Source of the DNA: Gyrodactylus bullatarudis
Taxonomy: Eukaryota; Platyhelminthes; Monogenea; Gyrodactylidea; Gyrodactylidae
Direction of reading: 5' to 3'
Length of the DNA: 64,000 nt
NCBI GenBank assembly: GCA_012064415.1
Contig: SSNU01000129.1
Span: 367,688-431,687 of the forward strand
The stretch's first letter is position 1. Every line of letters begins with the position of its first letter. Made by a program: the position numbers and the translations under genes. Of the stretch, positions 25,894 through 36,142 are shown in pieces. The notes beneath the pieces were generated by a model. That model had not been told where the DNA came from, made no database searches, and saw only the letters and a program-made list of their open reading frames with translations.

Positions 25894-27750
25894 TAGTCGT
25901 TTCTCGAAATTAGAGGAGAAGTACTCGAAATTAGTAGAGAGCTGTACAAAATTGATATAGAGCTGTACAAAATTAATGAATAGCTATACAAAAAAACGAA
26001 ACAAGCATAGACTTATTAGTGCAGACTTATTCAATATTAGTGTTTCAACTGATCGAATTTAGGAGAATTAAAATTTTCTAATTATACAAGACTTTCCTCC
26101 AATAGAAATCAACTCATTGACTAATTTACTATTACTATTGGTCATTGACCAATTTGGGTCACATAGGATACATTTTATATCTAACCCTTAAAACGGTTAG
26201 ATCATATCCATCACACATGAACAGAGCTTTAATAGACAATTCGAAAATTCAAATTGGTGTCAATATTCTAAACAACAATAGGGACATTGAAAATGTAACG
26301 AGCTCACTGAACTGTTCTAAAAGTACAGCTTATAAATTGAGAAAGAAGGCTTTCTCTCATGAGACTGGAAACTACCATGCTTATGAATGCCAAAAACGTG
26401 GACGCAAGGCTAAAACAATACCTCAAGAAACAAAGGCAAGATTCCTTAATGAAATTAGGAATGATTGTTTGCTCACTCGACAAGAATTGAAAGAATCCCT
26501 CGAAATTTCAGATCGGCAATTGAATAAGCTATTTCAAGAATGTAAAGTTACCAGGAAACGAGTACGCGTTCTATATGAAGTGCAAGACGACGAGGAAACT
26601 ATACAACAACGTAAAAATTATGCAAACTGGTTTTACACAGAAAACCGCCAGAATATAAATGATCTTTATTTCCTGGATGAGACTGGTTTCAATATACACA
26701 CACAAAAAGAATACGGTTGGAGTATAACAGGTAGATCATAATAATCATAATCGTTCATTTTAGGTGAAAGCCCAGTTGTTTATACTGATCGAAGAAGAAG
26801 AAACAAAACATTGCTAATGGTCATTGGAATAAACAGAGTTCTAGAATATGAAACCATGGACGGAGCTTGCAACAGTCGAATATTGCAAGAATTTATAGTT
26901 CAGAAATTGAATTTTTCTCTTCCAATGAATGCAACCTTGATAATGGATAATGTTATATTTCACAAATCTCATATCGTTCGGGCTTCTTTCAGAGAGGATA
27001 TTATAGTGAAATTCTTACCTCGTTATTCCCCTCAGCTGAATCCAATTGAACAAACCTTTTCTCAATTGAAAAGTATTTACAAAAGCTACAGAACACGAAA
27101 CAACGTTGATCTCACAAACAATATTGAAATTTCAATAGCAAGAATACAAGACAACGATTTTTCTCCTTATTATGAAAATATGTTGAAATTCATGAGGAGA
27201 GCTCTTAGGGAAGAACCCTTTAGAGTAGATTGAATATTTGATGAAAAGTTTATAAGGTTTATAACAAATAGTGTTTATTGAAACTTATTTATCAAAAATA
27301 TAGACTATAAAGTTGATAAAATCCATTGATTGAAATATAATTTTCATAAGAAAGAAGCTCTAACTAACTAAATAGATTTTTTTATCATTGAAAAGTTGTT
27401 ATTTATGATTTAATCAATGAATTTAAGTCAATATATCGTAGAAATTTTAATTCTCCTAAATTCGATCAGTTGAAACACTAATATTGAATAAGTCTGCACT
27501 AATTACGAATAAACAATGGTCCAATACGTAAAGCTATTCACTAATTTTGTGCAGCTCAAGACCTGTAAATAAGCATTCTCTCTATTATGTAAAAGTGTGG
27601 ACTTATTTTGAACAAGGATTCTACCAATTTCGAATAATTATATATGTTTTTCGTCTATGCTTATTTCGTTTTTTTGTATAGCTATTCATTAATTTTGTAC
27701 AACTCTCTACTAATTTCGAGTACTTCTCCTCTGATTTCGAGAAAAGACTA
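25894..27750 (+). mobile_element. Intact Tc1/mariner/IS630-superfamily transposon, 1,857 bp
   Basis: Bounded by TAGTCGTTTCTCG at the left and its inverted copy CGAGAAAAGACTA at the right, with TA on both sides (25892-25893 and 27751-27752), the expected target duplication. The left terminal repeat is 25894-26085. The right has the outer part at about 27640-27750 and the inner part at about 27444-27510, with about 130 bp of extra sequence between. Inner and outer repeats contain short direct repeats (CGAAATTAG; AGCTGTACAAAATT), a pattern used by transposases as multiple binding sites. It carries one transposase gene and sits inside the left arm of another element. Confidence 0.88.
26217..27233 (+). 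CDS. Tc1/mariner-like transposase, DDE type
   Basis: Exons 26217-26730 and 26764-27233 join across a 33-nt GT..AG intron to give 327 aa with no stop. The N-terminal part has a helix-turn-helix (VTSSLNCSKSTAYKLRKKA) and a second winged-helix-like block with a GRKAK motif between. The DDE_3-type catalytic domain shows YFLDETGF (first Asp), LIMDNVIFH (second Asp) and SPQLNPIEQTF (Glu), with 33 residues between the second Asp and the Glu. The reading frame and the triad are intact, so the element could be recent or still active. The frame opens upstream of 26217 without a Met, so this ATG is taken as start. Confidence 0.9.
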
Positions 27751-27788
27751 TAATTACATACATGATGGCTCACTGGATGAATATATTT

Positions 27789-28111
27789 CCTACCAAAATT
27801 ATATTTAGGGTTAATTAGGGAAATAATAGTGGTTGGTAGGGGTATTTTGAAAAATGCTGGGACACACCGGAATGTTTTTTAAAAATGCCATGAAATTTCT
27901 CAATTTTTTTAAAATCTCTATCATGATGTATGTTTGCTTAGTTTCTGTCTTGATAACTTGTTGTCAAGATTTCTCAATTCAAGGGATTACGAAGTAAACA
28001 TAAGAAAAAGTTAATGAATCTAAATTTATTCAACGAATTGTTCACAAAATTTTTTCAGCCTCAGATCTGAATCTCTTCTTCTTTAGCCCACCTCCTACCA
28101 AAATTATATTT
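27789..28111. repeat. 18-bp direct repeats flanking a 287-bp segment in the left arm
   Basis: CCTACCAAAATTATATTT occurs at 27789-27806 and again at 28094-28111. Only one copy exists in the matching right arm. The 287 bp between them have no ORF, no obvious inverted ends and no counterpart in the right arm. Confidence 0.8.
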
Positions 28112-29103
28112 ATACCTCTCTGCTCCTCTTCAGGTGACCAATAATAGGCATGAAAACCAAAAACCAATAGAATTTGAGTATTTTCCTAACCAATTTTTCC
28201 TCCACTTCTCACCAACTCTAAGGCTAAGCGGTAACGATTTTCTATGCAACATGAATTTTATTCATTCGTTAAAATCAAATTTATCATAAATCATTTTTTC
28301 AATTTCTTAACCAAGTATTTCCGATGCTTGATTGCAATTTTACAATTTTTAATAAGTTTCAGTTTCAAATTGATTGAGTATACCATTCGTTCTGTGGTGT
28401 TTTATAAAGTTTAATTCCTCGATTGATTAAAATCAGATTTCCTTCATCTAAATTTTACACGAATTTTTATTTACCCATCTGAAGCAATTTATAATTTTCT
28501 CATTCATAAAATTATTCCTGGCTTCTCTGACAAAGGCATTCTTTCTTTGAAATTGAAACTTTCATATTCATCTATTAAAATAAAGATTTATACAAGTTAT
28601 TAAAAAATCGTTACCGCATAGCCTTAGAGGTGGTGAGAAGTGGAGGAAAAATTGGTTAGGAAAATACTCAAATTCTATTGGTTGTTGGTTTTCATGCCTA
28701 TTATTGGTCACCTGAAGAGGAGCAGAAAGGTATAAATATAATTTTGGTAGGAAATATATTCATCCAGTGACCCATCATGTATGTAATTAACTGTAAGAGG
28801 ATGGGGTCAAAAAGACCCCAAATTTTGTCTCAGTTATAATTTTTTCTGAGTTAGTTATTTTGTGTAATAATAGACCGACGACTGAAAAAACCATCATTTT
28901 TGATTGAATAATTGCTCTAGGATTACAAAAAAAATTTCAAACAAAAAGAAAAAAAATCACCTTAATTTATTTTTTGTATTTAAATATTCATATTCATAGG
29001 AAACATATTGAAATGCTCTGCAGATAGTTGTCTCGTCTTGTATTTTCCTTCTGGTTTATCAAAAATTATAATATATTGTAACAAGAAAAAAATAATAATT
29101 TAA

Positions 29104-29185
29104 CCCTCGCCCTGGAAATGGGGTCCACAGAGACCCCATTTGTATTGATTTTCCTATGTTATTTTTGTCATTTCCAGGGCGAGGG
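29104..29185. mobile_element. 82-bp piggyBac-type miniature element
   Basis: Flanked by TTAA at 29100-29103 and 29186-29189. It starts CCCTCGCCCTGGAAATG and ends with its inverted copy CATTTCCAGGGCGAGGG, both 17-18 bp. TTAA duplication and CCCT..AGGG ends are the hallmark of piggyBac elements. An internal GGGGTC-CACAGA-GACCCC palindrome is present. It is far too short to encode anything. Confidence 0.72.
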
Positions 29186-30390
29186 TTAATCTGTTAATCT
29201 ATCATCATTTATTTCTGTAAATTGATAAATTTTCGGCAATTTTTCATAATACTAAGTAATAAGACATCTGTAAGTAAGTAAGACATCTGTATTAGGTGGA
29301 TGAAATTTAAATATCGGTCGGGTCAAGGGAAAATTTCTTCGTGTTACTAGAAATAACAAAAATTAGTTTTCGTGATTTGAATTGCCCCCATAGATTTTTC
29401 GCGTACAAAACCGATTCTCCAGAAATCACCATTTACAAATTCTGTATCTTAAATGTGTTAATGGCCCTACTGAAAGGACACGTTTTGTAACTTGATATTT
29501 TTGGTCAAGATCTCTCACTTGAAATTTTTTCCATCACAGATTTTACGATTTTTACAATAGCCCCAATATTTTCTCGGGATAGTCAGGAGCAAAATTATCT
29601 TTTTAATAGAAAATATTGGGCCATTCTTTGAATTTCGAAAATGTGCCAAATTATTATTTTTGATAGGAGGTAACCATAATCGTGGAAACAAACTATAAAT
29701 TCCCTAAATATTCACTTGACTTTTAGATCTTTATAAAGAGTTTTTTATTGGAAACAAAACTAATTGAAATGAAGATGAGAGTTTACTGTTTTTAGAAAAA
29801 ACTCATTATTTTTCTCCGGATAGTCGACAACATAAATATTTTGTGGATGATAAAATGAGCATATAAAATTTTGAAAGAAAATAATTTCATTATAAAAATA
29901 ATTTGGCTATTTTTAGAATTTCAAAAATGCCCCAATTGCTGACTTTTTCAACTTCTGAGCTAAAAGTTTTTATTGATTTCGAAGATTTGAAAGAATTAAA
30001 AGCTAATATTTGGGACCAAAATTAGACAAATAATTCTAATTTGCTTAAAGAACTTTTTCTTGAAGATAACGAATTTCTTTCAACCTCTATGGCCAATTGA
30101 TCCCAGTATCGAATTGTTTGAAATCTTCGAAATCGATAAGATTTTTGAGTTTTAAAGTAGAAAATGCAAAAATTTGGTGCTTTTTAGAAATTAAAAAAAA
30201 GTCTTATTTTGGCTCAATTCATCGTAGATTTCGAAAAATAATTTTTTTCATCATTTTCTAAAAGATATTGAATTTCTTGTAAAAAATTTCATCTGAACTA
30301 GCTTCATATATTTATGAGTTTTTTAAAAGATTTACCCATATTTTCATCAGTGATCTTTTTCTATATCTAAACAATACGTAATTTCAATCA

Positions 30391-31144
30391 GATCTTAGCC
30401 CACATGCCAACACCCTTGCCATAGACGTGATAACTGTTGGATTGATTGGATTTCTTGAATTTTCTGACTTGAAGTATACAATTTAAGTTTATTTTTTATT
30501 ACTTTCAGGTATGAGGATAAATTTGATATTTCAATGCTGATTCATTGAAAAATTGATCTTGGAGAAAAAAATTTCCCTTTGAGGGATCAATGTCTCAATC
30601 AATTTTACTCTAATTTTAAAATCTCACAATTATGAAATTGAATTTGTAAAAAAAATTCTTTCAACTTTTCAAGATCCAGTTTGAGTTATACAATGTTGAT
30701 CGAGAAATTTTTTATAAGAATTTTTATAATTCAATGTAGAATTCAATGTACATTTAAAAATAAATAACATCCTCAAAGGGGAGGGGCAGATCACTTTTTC
30801 ACCCTTCTTAATTGTAAATCAAAGGTTTTGAGGTTTTCTCCATGAAAAAGAATAGACCATTAATTCTTTCTCATTTTTAAATTAATTATACTATTTTGTC
30901 CGAAGACCTCAATCAGAATTGTTTATTTGGGAAAAAGTGAATGCTGTCGGAAGAATAAATGACTATTTGAAGCACAACAGATTTCCAGATTCTACTGAGC
31001 TTATAAGGAGAATTCTTGCACCGTTTCCCGAAGGTAATACTCCTAAAATAATTCATTTCTCAGTAGGAATTACATTTATTTCTAATTTTTTCAGCACAAG
31101 TAAAAGATTTCTCAGCTGAATTATCCAAATATCTTGAAAATTAA
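30391..31144 (+). CDS. Candidate 3' exons of the unidentified gene
   Basis: Three pieces look coding. About 30392-30468 reads LSPHANTLAIDVITVGLIGFLEFSDLK, about 30922-31035 reads FIWEKVNAVGRINDYLKHNRFPDS..LAPFPE, and after a 60-nt intron about 31096-31144 ends AQVKDFSAELSKYLEN-stop. A poly(A)-like AATAAA follows the stop. I could not join the first two pieces or connect them in phase to 25603, so exons are missing from the model. The VNAVGRINDYLKHN stretch is faintly like the C-terminus of sigma-class glutathione S-transferases, which would make this a separate gene, but that is weak. Confidence 0.4.
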
Positions 31145-31266
31145 TAAATAAATTTAATTTATAAAAAATTTCTTGCTTTTACTTGATTGAGTGATTAAGA
31201 AGAAAAAGGTCTAGAGATTCTATCTGTATGAAATGATTTATTGAAGACGTTATACGGTAGAGCAGC

Positions 31267-31958
31267 TTAATCCGAATCTGATTCGCTTAATTTTAGATCA
31301 GTTTCAATAAGACTGCGAATATCACCTGGTTTTGCGTTTTGGTTTGTGTTATTTGAATTCTGGTTAATATCTTCTAAGTCACTGTTGTTGGAAGATGAAA
31401 AATCTGGTGAAAGACACTTTTCAAGTTTTTTACTCCGCTCATCTGCTAAATTCTCATATTCTGATCTAATTGGGGCTTGGTTTTGAATTGGAAAACTAGA
31501 TTCAGAGTCAGAATCGGACATTTTCTCATTTCTATTCTGAGGCAAATGTAGTTTATTTTGACTATTTGGAGGTGATTGAGAATTCTCATCAGAATTGAGT
31601 CTACAATTTTGCTGGTCTCTGATTTTCTTCATTTGAGCAGCATAACTAATTCGCTCTAGGGTCAATTCACCAGTCTAGAAATAATAAAGGTCAAATTTAT
31701 TACTCTTTCATTGAATATAAGAACACATTCTTTATTAGCACTGCGAGCATTTCCCTTGTAATTCGTGGAAGAATTCCCTGAAGGCAATGAAACGCTAACA
31801 TCTTTATTATTTTCAACCTTTATATGACCTGGTTTATCTTTATCCACCGAATTGGGAACGAAATCATAACGCATAGACATAAATGTCGCATCGGAAGAGT
31901 TTTTGAAAGATTTTCCAAGTTTAACCTCATAGTTTCCATTTAGAGGCATTTTTTTCAA
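31267..31958 (-). CDS. EAF: ELL-associated factor (EAF1/2)
   Basis: Two exons, 31958-31704 and 31674-31267, with a 29-nt intron; 220 aa, or 217 if the second Met at 31949 is used. EAF proteins bind ELL in RNA polymerase II elongation (little/super elongation) complexes. The N-terminal domain matches EAF: LGKSFKNSSDATFMSMRYDFVPNSVD, then NYKGNARSANKECVLIFNERTGELTLERI. The C-terminal half is acidic and Ser-rich with SDSDSESS and ends SLIETDLKLSESDSD, as in EAF1 where LQLSESGSD precedes the end. The start codon lies only 70 bp from that of the dynein intermediate chain gene. Confidence 0.9.
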
Positions 31959-32028
31959 AATTGCTACGCAGACGAAGCTTTAATTCTCATGGTAATTTTG
32001 TTTTGTCAGAAGGTCCACTCAAAAAGTG
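31959..32028. promoter_or_regulatory. Shared upstream region, EAF / dynein intermediate chain (70 bp)
   Basis: This is the shortest head-to-head gap in the window. Both 5' UTRs and core promoters have to fit here or overlap the opposite gene's first exon. Confidence 0.6.
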
Positions 32029-34409
32029 ATGGATAGGAAGCAAGAATTGGAGAAAAAAAGACAAAAGCTCTCTCAATTGAGAGAAGAAAACAGGAGAAAA
32101 GAAGAAAGCAAAGTAGCATCTGCTAACACAGGACTTAGAACTGAGGCCGAGGATTTACTGAAAGGTCTTGGGCTTGATAATTTGATAGCAGAAAGAAAGA
32201 TAATTGACAAGATATCTGACACAAAGATTGATACTCCATTGTAATTTATTTCATTAATCTTAAGATCTAATTTCGAAAACAAAAAAGCTAAACTGAAAAT
32301 AACTCAATCCATAAACTCAGTTGATATCACCCCACGAGAAACAGTTTTATATAGCAAAGAATCGCAGACAAATACCGAGATTCAGCCCAGAGATAGTAAG
32401 TTATATTTTAACTCATAGACAATGTAGAAGACAATTCTTTCGATTATTATGGTAAGATAGCTAGATTTTTGGATCGATACTTTTCTTAATACTGTCTGAT
32501 TAGTTCCAAGTATTGAATGGGATGACGAAGATTTACTAGTTGGTAAGGAGGATTTATTAGAGCTCTCAAAATTTTCAAACATTCCTCCTCTCGGTAAAAC
32601 TAAAAAATCGAGTGGTAAAGGTAAGAACATCAGAAATGCACTCCATCTTGGACCGGATACAGAAGATTTTGAAGAACTACGGGAACAACCTGCAGGTAAA
32701 TATAATTCTAAAGATCTCTTCCAGTTCCCACTCTGACAGAAGAAGAAAGAAATCAGATCCTTCAATCAGATGGTTTTTTATCATTCTTCAATAGATCTGC
32801 AAAGATTGTCGAAAGAGCTGTGTGCTTAAATGAGGACACTCATCTATTCATACGGTATGATGGTGGGGACGGAGAAACCGACTTGTGAGTAATTTCTTAT
32901 CCTTTTTAAAATCTTTTACACGCCTGAATAAATTTTGATATGAAATTTTATTGATTTCTAATCATCCACTCTTGTGATCTATTGATTTTTCATTACTTTG
33001 AGTTTTATTTTTGTAAAAATAATATTCTATTTCAGTCAGGAGAGTAATGATCTCATCAGTTTCGCTGTAAACTTTCACGATGATCATTGGTCAAAGCATA
33101 GGGCCGTTACCAGTCTCGACTGGTCTCCAACTTTCCCAGAACTCATGTTAGCATCATATCATTCAAATGAATATTCTCAACACGAACCTGAAGGTGTTTG
33201 CTTGATTTGGAATATGAGATTTCAGGGTAAAATGGGTCCTGAATATTGTTTCACCTCTCAATCTCCTGTTACTTCTGCGTGTTTTTCTAAATTCCATCCT
33301 AATCTCGTCATAGCTGGTACATATTCTGGTCAAATTGTCCTGTGGGATACTCGGTGAGTATTTTTTTATCAGTAATAGTTATTTATTATAATAATTCATT
33401 TCTTCTCAAGATCGAATAAGCGAACTCCATCTCAAAAAACATCACTCGCCCCAACATCTCATACACACAGAGTTTTTTCAGTTCAAGTTCTTGGAACCCA
33501 AAATGCACACAACATTGTCAGTGTAGCGAATGATGGATCTCTTAGGAATTGGTCTATCGAAAATCTTTCCCAGCCAACAGACAGTGCAAAAGTCTTGGAT
33601 GGGGCAACCTCTGGAGGTCTCTATGATATATTTCCTACTTGTCTTTCATTTTTTGCTAATGATTTAAATAATTATGCTATTGGGGCAGAAAATGGCAATG
33701 CTTACACTGAACAACGTCATAGCAGGTGAGAAATCCCATCTTTCTTTCTTGATAAGTAATTTTTCTTGGTTATAATGTTTTTTTATATTATAGTCGAAGT
33801 GGAAATCGAAGTGAACCAATAAAACATTCCCCATATACTGGTCATACTGCTCCAGTCACTTCGATTCATTGTCATCCCAACTCTGGAGAATCCATATTTT
33901 CACATTTGTTTCTCACTAGCAGTCTAGACTGGACTACTAGATTATGGTCGGTTCGTGACCAGAAGCCTGTTCATACTTTTGGAGATTCATTCGAATGCGT
34001 ATACGATGTCCAGTGGAGTCCTGTGAATCCAGGTCTCTTTGCAACCGCTGATGGTAATGGACAACTAAATATATGGGACATTTCCACTGATTTTGAAGTA
34101 CCTGCAGTCTCAAGGAAAATAGGACTTTATGGAGATGAAACCACAAACGAAGGTCACTCTCAGTCACATATGAATTCCGGCAAAAAGACTGCTCTATCAA
34201 AGTGTCGCTGGGATATATCAGGCTCTCTCCTTGCTACAGGAGATATCAATGGCCGAGTTCATGTATACAATGTTAATGAGAATTTAGCTAAACCCAAACA
34301 GACATCCTGGAGTGATCTTACAAGTCAACTTGGAGATATGAAATCATTGTCTGCTGATGTTGATTCCAAGAGTTCCTACGTGCCCATGACTCAAACAGTT
34401 TCATCTTGA
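32029..34409 (+). CDS. DYNC1I: Cytoplasmic dynein 1 intermediate chain
   Basis: Eight exons: 32029-32240, 32265-32395, 32419-32451, 32504-32695, 32725-32884, 33036-33353, 33411-33725, 33794-34409; 658 aa. It links dynein heavy chains to dynactin and cargo in minus-end transport. The N-terminal coiled coil ([21 protein letters not shown]) is the p150Glued-binding helix, followed by a light-chain-binding linker ([17 protein letters not shown]). The WD40 domain starts near residue 270 with [24 protein letters not shown] and includes [24 protein letters not shown] and [11 protein letters not shown]. Introns range from 23 to 152 nt. An earlier GTG in frame is not the start. It is tail-to-tail with AHSA1. 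Confidence 0.96.
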
Positions 34410-34738
34410 CTTAGTAATAATCATCAATAACTGACTTATTTTTGATGGTCTTTCACCGACATATCCATTAAGCAAAAAAATGCCTTTTATCAAATAATAT
34501 ATATTTGTGTAACCTTAGAAGAAAGAAGAGTCCATCGTGAAATAATCAAGTAATCACAACCTATTATATATTTGCAGACTTTACTTTAATTTTGTCAATT
34601 ATTCTTACTCACATTTAATATTTTAATTTTTGTTATCTTAACCTTATTGGTTTAATGGTAAAATAGATTTCTAACAGCTTAAAACAATGGAACAAGAATG
34701 AATTATTAAGAATTTTTTATTCACATGATTAGCTTTAG
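34410..34738. other. Tail-to-tail gap, dynein IC / AHSA1 (329 bp)
   Basis: AT-rich 3' UTR space for two converging genes; no ORF or repeat recognised. Confidence 0.5.
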
Positions 34739-35789
34739 TTAGAATACAATATTTTGGCCGTATCCAAATGTAGCTCGAATAGCATTGAAATAATTTATGC
34801 TCCAACCATTCCTTACATTCTCCATCTCATCAATTGGAATCTTATCTTGTACCATATGGAGTCTGCAACCGTTTTGATTGCTTTCAAATTTAAAAGTAAC
34901 TTTACTGAAATGATCTTTGGGCCAATTACTCCTACGCCATGTGAAGATGAGCTTTTGTGGGGTTTCTTGGGATATTTCTATAAATTTTCCCGTTATATTA
35001 CCTCCCCATAGTTCGTATGTACCCGACTCTCTTAGGTCAACATTAGCAGGGGCCTTGGAAAATGCTTGAATCATGGATTTGTCAGTAAAGACTCTGAATA
35101 AATCCTCACTGCTGCATATAAAATCTTCAGTAATGTTAATGGACTCAAAATCAGAACATGATTTTGATGTTGTCGAGGAATTAACAGTGTTATTAATCTG
35201 GCTTTTGGCATTGACAGGACATCCACCATTAGCACTATTGGTCTTTCCTTTGTTGGTGGGCAGAATGAGATCTTTACCGTACTCATGCTTCAATTCCTTG
35301 ATATATTTATCGAGAGATTTTCTGATGGCATTAGTACCCTCAACGTGTAAAAAGCTCTTTATATCGTACATTGTATTGTCTGATTGCTCAGAGCTAAATT
35401 CAACATTGATGTCATCCGCGGAATTTTCCTCACTCAAATTCAGAATTTCAAACTTTCCGGTATATTTAACGTTTTTATCCGAAGCTAACACAGCTGTCCA
35501 CTTTGCTTCAATTACCCATTCATAGAAGAAAATAAGCTTTCCTTTTCGGTTATTGGCAATAGCTTCACCTTCGCATTTATCGATTTCGTTGATAAAAAAT
35601 TCATCTAAAATATAATAAAAAGTATTTACATTTGTCATTTGAAATTTTCAAATCGGTTAGAAGAGATTTTATCTTTTTAATTGACCAACTAGTTGCATTC
35701 TTTTCAGTCCAATGCCAATTATTCGGGTTCTTGGCATCTTCTCTTTCTTCGACAATCCATCTAGGATCACCTTCACCCCACTTGGCCAT
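34739..35789 (-). CDS. AHSA1: Activator of HSP90 ATPase 1 (Aha1)
   Basis: Two exons, 35789-35630 and 35604-34739, with a 25-nt intron, among the shortest here; 341 aa (human 338). Aha1 is the co-chaperone that stimulates the HSP90 ATPase. The N-terminal domain begins MAKWGEGDPRWIVEERED and has NNWHWTEKNATSWS and NNRKGKLIFFYEW. A Ser/Asn-rich linker at about residues 180-205 leads to the C-terminal AHSA1/SRPBCC domain (FRVFTDKSMIQAFSKAPA, GGNITGKFIEI, FTWRRSNWPKDHFSKV). The NxNNWHW motif needed for HSP90 ATPase stimulation is present. Confidence 0.96.
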
Positions 35790-36142
35790 TATGGTTAATC
35801 GCTTGAAGAATCTGATTATTTAAAAAAATTCGAGAATCTTCGAAAATTATTTTTCACCATTGTTATTGATACTTGTTTTAAAAGACTAAGGCCAGTCTTT
35901 TGAAATTGAATATAAAAATTCTGAATTTTAAATTCTTTCAAGGGTTTTCCCTTATTTTATGGGTTGGCATAAACTTGGTGATTCGATGGGACAATTAGTT
36001 TCATTAAAATGATGAATTGTTCTATAGTTTTCAAAAGTATCCAAATACAGATTTATATTATTATCAGATTATCCGATTAAGAATTGTAAGATCAAAGTTC
36101 AATCTATCACTTCATAATTTTTCAACGATTCAAATATTTCAA
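35790..36142. promoter_or_regulatory. Shared upstream region, AHSA1 / PKA-like kinase
   Basis: Head-to-head gap of 353 bp to the preferred kinase start, or 227 bp to the earlier in-frame ATG at 36017. No motif assigned. Confidence 0.45.

Larger units (their letters stand above)
25888..28793. mobile_element. Long-TIR, non-coding Tc1/mariner-type element, split by a nested insertion
   Basis: The element begins CAGTTAATTACATACATGAT and ends with the reverse complement, flanked on each side by TA (25886-25887 and 28794-28795). The right arm is 28602-28793 (192 bp). The left arm is broken into 25888-25893, 27753-27806 and 28112-28241, which together align to the right arm with only scattered differences. 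Removing the nested transposon and an internal 305-bp segment restores an element of about 742 bp. The interior (28242-28601) has no ORF, so it is non-autonomous. CAGT ends and TA duplication are typical of Tc1/mariner elements. Confidence 0.8.

Noticed and set aside
30930..31035. Glutathione S-transferase identity for the 30.4-31.1 kb exons
   Set aside because: Only a short VNAVGRINDYLKHN stretch is reminiscent, no thioredoxin-fold half is present, and the sequence continues about 25 residues beyond where sigma-class enzymes end.
31267..31665. EAF C-terminal part as an independent Ser-rich gene
   Set aside because: It joins in phase through a 29-nt intron to the EAF N-terminal domain and ends with the family's C-terminal motif.
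35073..35525. 150-codon + strand frame opposite AHSA1
   Set aside because: Antisense shadow of the conserved AHSA1 coding exon.
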